64,000 nt of DNA from Actinomycetospora termitidis. Lineage in GTDB: Bacteria; Actinomycetota; Actinomycetes; Mycobacteriales; Pseudonocardiaceae. The position numbers were made by a program, and so were the translations under genes. Where the stretch lies: NCBI RefSeq assembly GCF_030286555.1, contig NZ_JASVWF010000008.1, positions 248,001 through 312,000 on the forward strand, given 5' to 3'. The notes under the pieces were generated by a model, which was not told the origin of the DNA, searched no databases, and saw only the letters and a program-made list of their open reading frames with translations. Positions within the stretch are counted from its first letter, which is position 1, and every line of letters begins with the position of its first letter. This document shows positions 24,942-32,998 of this stretch, one piece after another.

Positions 24942-26402
24942 GTGACGCTCTCCCCTGCCCTCAGCACGCTCCGCACCCCGTCCGCGCCGGCGCTGCGCTG
25001 CCCGGACTGCGGCACCCGGCCCGTCCTCACCCCGACCCGCACGCAGCCCCTGCCGGGCGGCACCTTCGGGCTGCTGTGCTGCGGGTGCGCGACCTACCCG
25101 CTGATCGACGACATCCCCGTGCTGCGCCGCGGCCGCATCGACTCCCAGGACCACCTCACCGGGCGCAGCGAGGTCGAGGGGCCGACGGCGGACGAGCTGG
25201 TCGCCCTGCTGCGCGCCGACCGGCCGCTGGACGCGCTCGTCGCCCTGCTCGCGTTCCCGCCGCCCGCCCCGCTCTCCCGTCCCGGACTACGTCTGCCGTT
25301 CACCCGCGGGCCGTGGCCGCGGGTCGCCCTGGCCGCCCGCCGTGCGGAGGTGCGCGCGATGCTCGGCGGGCTCGACCGGCTCACCGCGCAGGACTGGATG
25401 GAGCTCGCCTACGCGCGGTCGAGCGACCGCATCGACGACGAGCTGCTGCCCTACTTCCTCGCCCGGTTCGGGCAGCCGCGCTTCCTCGCGACGACGTCCC
25501 TGCTGCGCTGCCTTCCCGACGACGGCCGGTCGGGCCCGGTCCTCGACCTCGCGTGCGGCTTCGGGCACGTCGCCCACCACCTCGCGACGCGGGAGGACCC
25601 GCGGCCCGTCGTCGGGGTCGACCGCAACTTCCTGCAGCTGTGGGTCGCCCGGCGCTACGTGGCACCGACCCAGACCTTCGTGTGCGCCGACCGGGTCGAC
25701 GCGCTGCCCTTCGCCGACGACGCGTTCGCCGCGGCGGTCTGCTCGGACGCCTTCCACTACTTCGACGCCCAGCAGGGCTGCCTCGACGAGCTCCGTCGGG
25801 TCGCGATCGACGACACGGTGCTGCTCGACCGCCTCGGCAACGTGCGACTCGCGCCCACCGACGGCCCCGTCGAGCGCGACCCGGCCGGCTACGTCGCGCT
25901 CCTGCACGGCGCGCCGTGGCGGCTGACCTGCGAGGACGAGCTCCTCGAGGGCTACCGCGCGGGCTACGGGCCGCAGCTCGCCTCCCCGCGGCACCCGTCC
26001 GAACTCGACGGGGCGAAGTGGCTGATGCTCGTCACCAGCCGCGACGAGCGCGTCCTCGCCGACCACGGCGCCTTCACCGCGCTCCCCCACGCCGCGGGGG
26101 TCCCGACGCTCAACCCGGTCTTCGACGTGACCCGGCACGACGACGACGTGGAACTGGCGTTCACGTTCCCGTCGACCTGGTACGCGTTCGAGAACGCCGC
26201 GATGCTGCGCTACACCTCGGCCGGGGAGCGGCTCAACGCGACGACGTTCGCCGCGGTGGCGGCGGGCCACCCCACCGACCGGACCCCGGAGCTCCTGCGT
26301 CGCTGCGTGCTGCTCGGCATGCCGGAGCGCTACCGCCGCGCGCCCGGCATCGCGGGCACCACCGTCGTCCGGGGTCTGCTGCGCGGACTGCGGAGGCGGT
26401 GA
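24942..26402 (+). CDS. SAM-dependent methyltransferase with N-terminal zinc-ribbon
   Basis: A 486-residue protein. The N-terminus has CPDC at about 20-23 and CCGC at about 47-50, a Trm112-like zinc ribbon ending in YPLIDDIPVLRRG. A class I methyltransferase domain follows: motif I PVLDLACGFGHVAHHLA at about 200, GVDRNFLQLWVARRYV, and DALPFADDAFAAAVCSDAFHYF. The last 150 residues are an unassigned beta-rich extension. This plan is common in actinobacterial natural-product or lipid methyltransferases. The substrate is unknown. GTG start at 24942. Confidence 0.82.
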   Translation: MTLSPALSTLRTPSAPALRCPDCGTRPVLTPTRTQPLPGGTFGLLCCGCATYPLIDDIPVLRRGRIDSQDHLTGRSEVEGPTADELVALLRADRPLDALVALLAFPPPAPLSRPGLRLPFTRGPWPRVALAARRAEVRAMLGGLDRLTAQDWMELAYARSSDRIDDELLPYFLARFGQPRFLATTSLLRCLPDDGRSGPVLDLACGFGHVAHHLATREDPRPVVGVDRNFLQLWVARRYVAPTQTFVCADRVDALPFADDAFAAAVCSDAFHYFDAQQGCLDELRRVAIDDTVLLDRLGNVRLAPTDGPVERDPAGYVALLHGAPWRLTCEDELLEGYRAGYGPQLASPRHPSELDGAKWLMLVTSRDERVLADHGAFTALPHAAGVPTLNPVFDVTRHDDDVELAFTFPSTWYAFENAAMLRYTSAGERLNATTFAAVAAGHPTDRTPELLRRCVLLGMPERYRRAPGIAGTTVVRGLLRGLRRR

Positions 26403-26418
26403 GGCGGCAGGCCCGACG

Positions 26419-27105
26419 TCAGCCCGGGGCCACCGTCACCTCGTCCTCGCCGCGCTCGTGCGCGGCGAGGGCGGCCTCGACCACCGCCTCCGGAGACTGC
26501 CAGCGCCACGCGGGCAGGTGCCCGGACTCCTCACCGGACCGCTCGTGGAACGCGGTGCACGTCCGGCCCGGTCGGACAACGGTCACGGTGATCCGTCGCT
26601 GCTCCGCCTCCTGGCGCGCGGCCCGCGACAGCGTCTCCAGGTAGGCCTTGCCTGCCGCGTAGGCGGCGATCGCCGGGTCGTCGCGGCCGGCCGCGGTGCT
26701 GGAGACGTTGAGGATGCCGCCGCCGTCGGGCATCGCCTTCAGGGCGGCGGCCGTCAGCCGGGTCGGGGCGAGGACGTTGAGCAGCACGGACTCCTCGAGG
26801 TCGTCCGGGTCCTGCTCCCCGAGCTCGCCGTAGGTGCTCGAGCCGGCGTTGTTGACCAGCAGGTCGACGCCCGCCAGCTCCGCCTCCACCCGCGCGAGCC
26901 CGTCGTGCGTCGTCAGGTCGGCGACCACCACACGCGCCGGGACCTCCAGCTCGGCCGCGAGGTCGGTCAGCGCGTCCTCGTTCCGGGCGACGAGCACGAG
27001 GGGGTGCCCCCGGGCGGCGAGCGCCCGGGCGAAGGCGGCGCCGATCCCCGAGGAGGCTCCGGTGACGAGGGCGGCGCGCGTCGTCGGGTCGGATGTCACC
27101 CTCAT
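26419..27105 (-). CDS. Short-chain dehydrogenase/reductase
   Basis: A 228-residue SDR: VTGASSGIGAAFARAL at about 14, NNAGSS at about 85, NVSSTAAG, and the YAAGK Tyr/Lys pair at about 148-152. LVARNEDAL after the second strand suggests NADP(H). Substrate unknown. It lies 10 bases downstream of the ATG end of the glycosyltransferase gene on the same strand with the two genes read in series, so they may be cotranscribed. Convergent with the methyltransferase gene. Confidence 0.9.
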   Translation of the reverse strand: MRVTSDPTTRAALVTGASSGIGAAFARALAARGHPLVLVARNEDALTDLAAELEVPARVVVADLTTHDGLARVEAELAGVDLLVNNAGSSTYGELGEQDPDDLEESVLLNVLAPTRLTAAALKAMPDGGGILNVSSTAAGRDDPAIAAYAAGKAYLETLSRAARQEAEQRRITVTVVRPGRTCTAFHERSGEESGHLPAWRWQSPEAVVEAALAAHERGEDEVTVAPG

Positions 27106-27115
27106 GGGTGACCCC

Positions 27116-28177
27116 TCAGCGTCGCCGCCGAACCACGTCCCGCATCACGTCACGGAAGTCCGCGGCCATCTGGGCGCTGCTGTGGTGCTCGGTGACCCAC
27201 GCCCGGGCGGTCTCACCCATCGCCCGCGCCCGGTCCGGGTCGTCGAGCAGGGAGCCGATCGCGTCCGCGAGCGCATCCGCGTCCTCGGGGTCGACCAGAA
27301 TGCCGCGCGAGGGGTCGATCAGGGCCTCCATCGCGGCGGTCCGGGTCGCGACGACGGGTCGGCCGCTCGCGGCCGCCTCGAGCACCACGGTCGACCCGGC
27401 GCCCCGCGTCGTGGGGTGCAGCGCGAGGGCGACCACGGACGAGCGCCCGTACATCGCGCGCACCGCCCCCTCCATGCGGCGGCGGTGCACGACGCCGAGG
27501 TGCTCCGGGATCTCGACCCCGGCCATCGTCGTGCCGATCTCCAGGCGCACCTCCCGCCGGCCGGCGAGCCGGGACACGGCCTCGACGAGCAGCGGGTGGT
27601 CGCGGTCCTCGTCGTCACCGACCCCCGCGACCAGCGGCGTCGCCTCCGACCACGGGCGCACCCCGAAGAACTCCGTGTCGATCCCGAACCGGCACGGGTG
27701 CACCTTGGCGGGGTCGAGGCCCCAGCCGTGGACGAGGTCGTCGTACAGCCCGGGGTTGAGGGTCACGATCCCGGCCAGCCGGTCCAGGGCCTTCCCGACG
27801 ACGGGTCGCGCGGCCCGCGGGTAGCGCTCCGGCCCCTGGACCCACACCAGCCCGGACACCACCGGCGGCCCGCCCGGGAGCAGGGCCGCGGGGAAGCCGG
27901 TGCGCTCGTCCATGGTGAAGACGACGTCCGCGCGGCGACGTCCCACGGCTCCGGCGAGCTCCGCGACCGGCTCGTAGCCGTCGAGCCGGTTGCGGACCTT
28001 GCGGGCGAGCCAGGCGGTCCGCCCGGTCAGGGGTCGTCGGAACTCCAGCTCGACGTCGTCGGCCTCGCCGAGGTGGTGCAGGCCGTAGGGCGTGCGGTCG
28101 GGCACCTCACCGCGCGCGTTCGCGGCCGTGTGCGCGTCGACGTCCGACTGTTCCGGCAGCTCCACCCGTATGCGCAT
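27116..28177 (-). CDS. Glycosyltransferase, GT-B fold (family 4 type)
   Basis: A 353-residue GT-B enzyme. The donor-binding half shows VEIPEHLGVVHRRRMEGAVRAMYGRSSVVALALHP and the GSTVVLEAAASGRPVVATRTAAMEALI block, including the E-x7-E-like nucleotide-sugar motif, near residues 250-290. The N-terminal half is less conserved. It is likely to build a cell-surface glycan or lipid; donor and acceptor unknown. The ATG at 28177 follows an in-frame GTG. One exact copy of the dispersed word lies at 27792. Confidence 0.87.
   Translation of the reverse strand: MRIRVELPEQSDVDAHTAANARGEVPDRTPYGLHHLGEADDVELEFRRPLTGRTAWLARKVRNRLDGYEPVAELAGAVGRRRADVVFTMDERTGFPAALLPGGPPVVSGLVWVQGPERYPRAARPVVGKALDRLAGIVTLNPGLYDDLVHGWGLDPAKVHPCRFGIDTEFFGVRPWSEATPLVAGVGDDEDRDHPLLVEAVSRLAGRREVRLEIGTTMAGVEIPEHLGVVHRRRMEGAVRAMYGRSSVVALALHPTTRGAGSTVVLEAAASGRPVVATRTAAMEALIDPSRGILVDPEDADALADAIGSLLDDPDRARAMGETARAWVTEHHSSAQMAADFRDVMRDVVRRRR
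27792..27806 (+). repeat. Dispersed 15-base word, copy 6
   Basis: TTCCCGACGACGGGT inside the GT-B glycosyltransferase gene, on the strand opposite to the coding strand. Confidence 0.6.
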
Positions 28178-28191
28178 CACCGACGATCAGA

Positions 28192-29073
28192 TCACGCGCC
28201 GATCGCGTCCAGCTCGGCCACGGCATCGTCGGGAAGGGAGAGGGCCGCGCCGGCCACGTTCTCGCGGAGGTGGTCCACCGACGACGTCCCCGGGATCAGC
28301 AGGATGTTCGGCGAGCGCTGCAGCAGCCACGCGAGCGCCACCGCCATCCGCGACGCCCCGAGCCGCTCGGCCACCGCGTCCAGCTCCGAGGACTGCAGCG
28401 GCGAGAAGCCGCCCAGCGGGAAGTACGGCACGTAGGCGATGCCCTGCTCGGCCAGCGAGGCGACGAGGGCGTCGTCGTGCCGGCGGGCGAGGTTGTACGG
28501 GTTCTGCACGCACACCACCGGCGCGATCGCCTGCGCCGCGGCGACCTGCTCGGCGTTCACGGTCGAGAGGCCGAGGTGGCGGATCTTGCCCTGGCGCTGC
28601 AGCTCGGCGAGCGTGCCGAAGCGCTCCTCGATCGGCTCCTGCGGCTGCGGCGTCATCGTGTCGGCGCCGCCGGGCATGCGCAGGTTCACGACGTCGAGGG
28701 TGTCCAGTCCCAGCCGCTGCAGGTTGTCGTCGACGGCCTGGCGCAGCTGGTGGGGCTCGAGCGCCGTCGGCCAGCCGCCCTGCTCGTCGCGGAAGGCGCC
28801 GACCTTCGTGACGATGCGCAGGTCGTCCGGGTAGGGCGCGAGCGCCTCGCGGAGGATCTCGTTGGTGACGTGCGGACCGTAGAAGTCCGAGGTGTCGATG
28901 TGGTTGATGCCGAGGGCGACCACCTCGCGCAGCACGGCGACCGCCGCGTCGCGGTCGGCCGGCGGCCCGAAGACGTGCGGCCCGGCGAGCTGCATCGCCC
29001 CGTAGCCGACGCGGGTGACCTCGAGGTCACCGAGGTGGTAGGTGCCGCCCGGGAGCTCCGTCGTGATGGACAT
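28192..29073 (-). CDS. Aldo/keto reductase
   Basis: A 293-residue AKR-family TIM barrel. It shows GYGAMQL near the start, the catalytic Asp and Tyr in INHIDTSDFYGPH at about 58-65, Lys in IVTKVG at about 90, and the C-terminal cofactor segment ILLIPGTSSVDHLREN. The His of the tetrad appears replaced, with VVNLRMPGG in the position usually holding LxxxH, so activity may be altered. Substrate unknown. It lies 14 bases upstream of the glycosyltransferase on the same strand. Confidence 0.88.
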   Translation of the reverse strand: MSITTELPGGTYHLGDLEVTRVGYGAMQLAGPHVFGPPADRDAAVAVLREVVALGINHIDTSDFYGPHVTNEILREALAPYPDDLRIVTKVGAFRDEQGGWPTALEPHQLRQAVDDNLQRLGLDTLDVVNLRMPGGADTMTPQPQEPIEERFGTLAELQRQGKIRHLGLSTVNAEQVAAAQAIAPVVCVQNPYNLARRHDDALVASLAEQGIAYVPYFPLGGFSPLQSSELDAVAERLGASRMAVALAWLLQRSPNILLIPGTSSVDHLRENVAGAALSLPDDAVAELDAIGA

Positions 29074-29155
29074 GGCCCCAGCATCCAGCGCGGACCGTGG
29101 CCGTGCGAGGGGAACGCCCTTCCTGGGACCGGGCGTCCCCCTGTCGGCGTCGCCG

Positions 29156-29482
29156 CTAGTTGATCGCGTGGATCGGGGAGGAGCAGGTCTTGGCGCTGGA
29201 CGCGGCGTCGCCGTGCTTCGCCTCGGACAGGAACGGCACCGAGGCCACGTTGTCCTGCACCGGCACCTGCACGCCGAGCGCGTTCACCGGGACGTCGTTG
29301 CCGCAGACGTTCACGGGGGTGTTCGGCGCGAAGTCGCTGGAGTTGAGCAGGCCCTTCTGCACCGTGGCGCCGCCGTGGTGGTGGCCGCCGGGGTTGTCGC
29401 CGGCGAACGCCATCCCGGCGCTCGAGAGCAGGCCGGTGGAGATCACGGCGGTGGCGAGGACGGTGGTGCGGAGCATCGACAT
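29156..29482 (-). CDS. Small secreted protein, possibly chaplin-like
   Basis: A 108-residue protein with a clear signal peptide (MLRTTVLATAVISTGLLSSAGMAFA, cleavage after AFA), then DNPGGHHHGG with three histidines, and a segment TPVNVCGNDVPVNALGVQVPVQDN. The VPVNVCGN-type core resembles the chaplin repeat of streptomycetes, and a second Cys lies near the C-terminus (KTCSS). Chaplins are secreted amyloid-forming surface proteins of aerial hyphae; whether this is one is uncertain. The start may be 29482 or the second Met at 29476. It stands alone. Confidence 0.65.
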   Translation of the reverse strand: MSMLRTTVLATAVISTGLLSSAGMAFAGDNPGGHHHGGATVQKGLLNSSDFAPNTPVNVCGNDVPVNALGVQVPVQDNVASVPFLSEAKHGDAASSAKTCSSPIHAIN

Positions 29483-29675
29483 GCGTCTCTTCCTTTCGGG
29501 GGGCGTGCGAGAGACGTGTCGTCAACTCCGTCGACGTACCTGAGACACGGTTTCCGGACGGTTCTCGACGCATCGGGTGACGGTGCTCGACGATGCGTCG
29601 AGCGTGTCGCCCGGCCGTCACCCGTCGGCGCCGAATCCACTCCCCCTGCTGGTCACACCGTGATGTGATGGCCGT

Positions 29676-30068
29676 GTGCCGCACGTCTCCACCGTGATCG
29701 CCCGCCCCTGGCGCGAGGTCTACGCCTACGCCGCCGACCCCGCCCACCTGCCGTCCTGGGCGGCGGGGCTGTCCACCTCGACCCTCACGCCCGGCGACGA
29801 CGGGTGGTGGACGGCGACCGGACCGCTGGGGACGGTGCGGGTCCGCTTCTGCGAGCGCAACGAGTTCGGCGTGCTCGACCACGTGGTGCGCCTGCCCGAC
29901 GGCACCGAGGTGCTCAACCCGCTGCGTGTGGTGCCGTGGGGCGACGTCGCGGAGGTGGTGTTCAGCGTGCGCCCCCGCGAGGGCATGAGCGACGCCGACG
30001 TGGAGGCCGACGTCGCCGCGGTCACCGAGGACCTGGCGACGCTCAAGGGCGTGCTGGAGTCGGCCTGA
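29676..30068 (+). CDS. SRPBCC (START-like) family protein
   Basis: A 130-residue protein with the Bet v1/SRPBCC pattern: VSTVIARPWREVYAYAADPAHLPSWAAGL at the N-terminus (the usual helix after strand 1), then strands through WWTATGPLGTVRVRFCERNEF, and a C-terminal amphipathic helix VAAVTEDLATLKGVLES. These proteins bind small hydrophobic ligands; no specific ligand can be named. GTG start at 29676. It is convergent with the Gly-rich membrane protein, separated by the palindromic element. Confidence 0.85.
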   Translation: MPHVSTVIARPWREVYAYAADPAHLPSWAAGLSTSTLTPGDDGWWTATGPLGTVRVRFCERNEFGVLDHVVRLPDGTEVLNPLRVVPWGDVAEVVFSVRPREGMSDADVEADVAAVTEDLATLKGVLESA

Positions 30069-30078
30069 GCCCGGTCAC

Positions 30079-30214
30079 CGGTTGAGCGAAGGTCCCGTTC
30101 GGTCGGATAGACGGGCCGTGGGCGCCCACCGCCAGTGCGCCCCGGCGTGGAGGCCGACTGGCGAAGGGCGCCCACCGCCGGCTCTACCGACCGATGGGGC
30201 CCTTCGCTCGAATC
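30079..30214. repeat. 130-bp palindromic intergenic element, copy B
   Basis: It begins GGTTGAGCGAAGG and ends GCCCTTCGCTCGAATCCGG. The outer arms pair with each other, and GGCGAAGGGCGCCC (30160) is internal. The sequence is similar along its length to the reverse complement of 8318-8443, with shared stretches AGACGGG and CGTGGGCGCCC. It lies between convergent genes. Confidence 0.7.
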
Positions 30215-30217
30215 CGG

Positions 30218-30760
30218 TCAGCCCGTCGGCGTCGGCACCGCCGGGGCGGCCGGCGCCGGGACCGCCGGCACGGCGGGAGCGGCCGGTGCGGCGGGAGCAC
30301 CCGGCGCGGCCGGAGCCCCCGGCGCCGACTGCTGCTGCACCGTCGCGCCCGGCTGCACGATCACCGTGCCGCCGGGCTGCACCTGGATCACCGGACCACC
30401 ACGGCCACCCTCGGCGGCCGGACCACCGCGCGCCGGGCCGCCACGCTCGGCGCCACCCCGCCCCGGCCCGCCGTCCCGACCCGGACCGCCGTCAGGACCG
30501 CCCCGACCCGGCCCGCCGTCGCGCCCCGGGCCGGCGATCGCGCGGTCGCCGTGGCCCGGCCCACCGTGGCCACCAGGCCCGAGCGGGGTCAGCAGCAGGA
30601 GCAGCCCCGCCACGACCAGGCCCAGCACGAACCCTCCGATGCCCACGAGCCACGCGGCCGCCCGGCCCCGCGGCCGCCGGGCGCGCACCCGCTCCCACCG
30701 CGTCGGGGTCGGTCCGGCCGGCGAGGCGGCGGGCTCGGTGGGCGGATCGTTCTCGGTCAT
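30218..30760 (-). CDS. Single-pass membrane protein with Gly-rich and Pro/Ala-rich tail
   Basis: A 180-residue protein. A cytoplasmic N-terminus of about 35 residues precedes one strong membrane segment (AAWLVGIGGFVLGLVVAGLLLLL at about 35-57). Next comes a Gly/Pro/Arg/Asp-rich tract (repeats of GPGRDGG and GRGG), a short VIQVQPGGTVIVQPGATVQQQ beta-like part, and a Pro/Ala tail. No family recognised. It is divergent from an OmpR-type two-component operon and could be its target or accessory protein; that is inference. The low complexity makes the exact reading frame less certain. Confidence 0.6.
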   Translation of the reverse strand: MTENDPPTEPAASPAGPTPTRWERVRARRPRGRAAAWLVGIGGFVLGLVVAGLLLLLTPLGPGGHGGPGHGDRAIAGPGRDGGPGRGGPDGGPGRDGGPGRGGAERGGPARGGPAAEGGRGGPVIQVQPGGTVIVQPGATVQQQSAPGAPAAPGAPAAPAAPAVPAVPAPAAPAVPTPTG

Positions 30761-30887
30761 CGCTGTCTCTCCTCACGACGGAAGACCATCTCGTCGAGCA
30801 CGACCCTGGAGAGCCGACCTGAAGCCAGCCTGAGGTCCGCCCGAACCTCAGCGCGGCTTCAGCTCCGGCGGCCGCTCACCTGGTCTG

Positions 30888-31568
30888 ATGGCGTCGATGA
30901 ACAACCCCCGCGTGCTCGTCGTGGAGGACGAGACGACGATGCGCACGTCGATCGTGCGCGCGCTCGACCGCGCCGGGTACACCGCCGAGGGCCTGCCCGA
31001 CGGCACCGGTCTCGAGGACACCCTCGACGGCTTCCGGCCCGACCTGGTCGTGCTCGACGTGATGCTCCCCGGGCGCGACGGGTTCGACCTGCTCGGGATC
31101 GTCCGCGACCGCACCGACGCCGGCATCGTCATGGTCACCGCCCGCGACGCCCTCGACGACCGCCTGCGCGGCCTCGACACCGGCGCCGACGACTACGTCG
31201 TGAAGCCGTTCCTGCTCGAGGAGCTGACCAGCCGGATCCGGGCGGTGCTGCGTCGGCGCGGGCGGACCCCGACCGCGCTCACCGTGGGCGACCTGGTGAT
31301 CGACGAGGAGGCCGGCGTCGCCACGCGCGCGGGCGCCCCGCTCAAGCTGACCGCCACCGAGCTGCGCCTGCTGCGCTACCTCGCCGAGCAGCGCGGGCGC
31401 ACCGTCAGCAAGAACCAGATCCTGACCCAGGTCTGGGGCTACGACGCCTACGACCCGAACCTCGTCGAGGTCCACCTCTCGGCCCTGCGCCGCAAGCTCG
31501 AGGCGCACGGCCCGCGGATCGTGCACACCGCCCGCGGGCTGGGCTACACGCTGCGGTCCGACGGATGA
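30888..31568 (+). CDS. OmpR-type response regulator
   Basis: A 226-residue regulator. Receiver: VLVVEDETTMRTS at about 9, phospho-acceptor in DLVVLDVMLPGRDG (about 53), Lys in YVVKPF. Winged-helix DNA-binding domain from KLTATELRLLRYLAEQ to LRRKLEAHGPRIVHTARGLGYTL, the classic RGxGY end motif. It overlaps the histidine kinase start by ATGA. The start may be 30888 or the second Met at 30897. Confidence 0.93.
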   Translation: MASMNNPRVLVVEDETTMRTSIVRALDRAGYTAEGLPDGTGLEDTLDGFRPDLVVLDVMLPGRDGFDLLGIVRDRTDAGIVMVTARDALDDRLRGLDTGADDYVVKPFLLEELTSRIRAVLRRRGRTPTALTVGDLVIDEEAGVATRAGAPLKLTATELRLLRYLAEQRGRTVSKNQILTQVWGYDAYDPNLVEVHLSALRRKLEAHGPRIVHTARGLGYTLRSDG

Positions 31569-32950
31569 GGGCCCCCGTCGTCCCCGCCTGGTCGCTCCGG
31601 GCCCGCGTGACGGCGACCGTCGTCGCGATCCTCGCGGTGACGCTGCTCGTGGCGGGCGTCGTCGTCGACCTCGGGCTGACCGCCGCCCTGGGCCGCGACC
31701 AGCAGTCCCGCCTCGCCGACCGGGCCCAGCGCGCCGACCAGCTCGTCGCACAGGAGGTCCCGGCCGACCAGCTCGTCGGGCTGCTCGACGGGCAGGGCGT
31801 GCGCGCCGCGCGCGTGACCGCCTCCGGCGTCGTCCTCGAGGGCGTCGCCGGACCTCCCGGCGGGCCCCGGCCGCCACGGCGCGACGGCCCGGCCCGCCCG
31901 CGCGGCCCCCGCACGCTCGCCGTCGAGAAGCCGCTGGCCGACGGCACCGTGCTGCGGCTCTCCTCCGACCCCGGCGACGTCGACGCGGTCGTGTACCGGC
32001 TCCGCGGGGTCATGATCGGGGTCGGACTCGTCGGGCTCGTCGTGTCGGCGCTGGTCCTGCTCACCGGCGTCACGGTCGCCCTCCGCCCGCTGGACTCGAT
32101 GACCCGCGTCGCCCGCGCCATCGCCGGTGGCGAGCGCGGTCGGCGCCTGCGGCCGAGGACCGCCCGGACCGAGATCGGGCGCACGGCCGTGGCGTTCGAC
32201 GAGATGCTCGACGCCCTCGACGCCGCGCAGGACCGCTCCGAGGCCTCCGCCCGGGAGGCCCGCGAGTCCGAGGCGACGACCCGGCGGTTCCTCTCGGACG
32301 CCGCCCACGAGCTGCGGACCCCGCTGGCGGGGATGCAGACCCTCGCGGAGACGCTGGTGCGCGACTCCGACGACGACCGCGAGACCCGCGAGGAGCTCGC
32401 CATCGCCCTCGTGCGCGAGACCTCCCGGGCGGCCGCCCTCGTCACCGACATGCTCGACCTCGCCCGGATCGAGGGCGGGCAGGAGCTCGAGCGCACCGAG
32501 GTCGACCTGACGCTGCTCGCCACCGAGCAGGTGGACCGGGTACTGCTCCTCGCGCCCGGCCTCGACGTCGCCGTCGACGCCGCGGGCCCCGTCCCGGCGC
32601 TCGTGGACGTCGGCCGGGTGCGGCGCATCCTGGTCAACCTGCTCGACAACGCCCGCCGGCACGTTCCCGACGGCGGGTCGGTGCGGGTCCGGGTGTCCGG
32701 CGGTCCCGACGGACCGCGGATCGTCGTCCACAACGACGGGGCCGTCGTCGCCGAGGCGGACCGCGAACGGATCTTCGATCGGCTCGTGCGACTGGACGAG
32801 GCCCGCGCCCGGGACGCGGGTGGGGCCGGGCTCGGGCTGTCGATCGCGCGGGCGCTCGCCCGGGCGCACGGCGGGGACGTCGTCTATCGGGCGGCGGACA
32901 CCGGATCGGATCTCGTGGTCACACTCGGGTCCGAGAATTCCTCCCACTGA
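31565..32950 (+). CDS. Sensor histidine kinase (HisKA/HATPase)
   Basis: A 461-residue kinase. Two membrane segments (ATVVAILAVTLLVAGVVVDL at about 17-36 and MIGVGLVGLVVSALVLLTGV at about 150) bracket a short periplasmic part with a Pro/Arg-rich stretch. A HAMP region and the H box SDAAHELRTPLAGM (His at about 248) follow, then N box NLLDNARRHV and G boxes VVHNDG and GGAGLGLSIARALA. It is cotranscribed with the OmpR-type regulator. The signal is not known. One exact copy of the dispersed word lies at 32664. Confidence 0.92.
   Translation: MRAPVVPAWSLRARVTATVVAILAVTLLVAGVVVDLGLTAALGRDQQSRLADRAQRADQLVAQEVPADQLVGLLDGQGVRAARVTASGVVLEGVAGPPGGPRPPRRDGPARPRGPRTLAVEKPLADGTVLRLSSDPGDVDAVVYRLRGVMIGVGLVGLVVSALVLLTGVTVALRPLDSMTRVARAIAGGERGRRLRPRTARTEIGRTAVAFDEMLDALDAAQDRSEASAREARESEATTRRFLSDAAHELRTPLAGMQTLAETLVRDSDDDRETREELAIALVRETSRAAALVTDMLDLARIEGGQELERTEVDLTLLATEQVDRVLLLAPGLDVAVDAAGPVPALVDVGRVRRILVNLLDNARRHVPDGGSVRVRVSGGPDGPRIVVHNDGAVVAEADRERIFDRLVRLDEARARDAGGAGLGLSIARALARAHGGDVVYRAADTGSDLVVTLGSENSSH
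32664..32678 (+). repeat. Dispersed 15-base word, copy 7
   Basis: TTCCCGACGGCGGGT inside the histidine kinase gene, coding for part of HVPDGGSVRV just after the N box. Confidence 0.6.
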
Positions 32951-32998
32951 GTGAAATGGACACTCCCACGTCCGTGTCCGCACCGTTACCTTCCGGTG

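Noticed and set aside
28192-29073. Aldo/keto reductase as a pseudogene because the tetrad His seems replaced.
   Set aside because: The frame is intact and other AKR family members also vary at this position.
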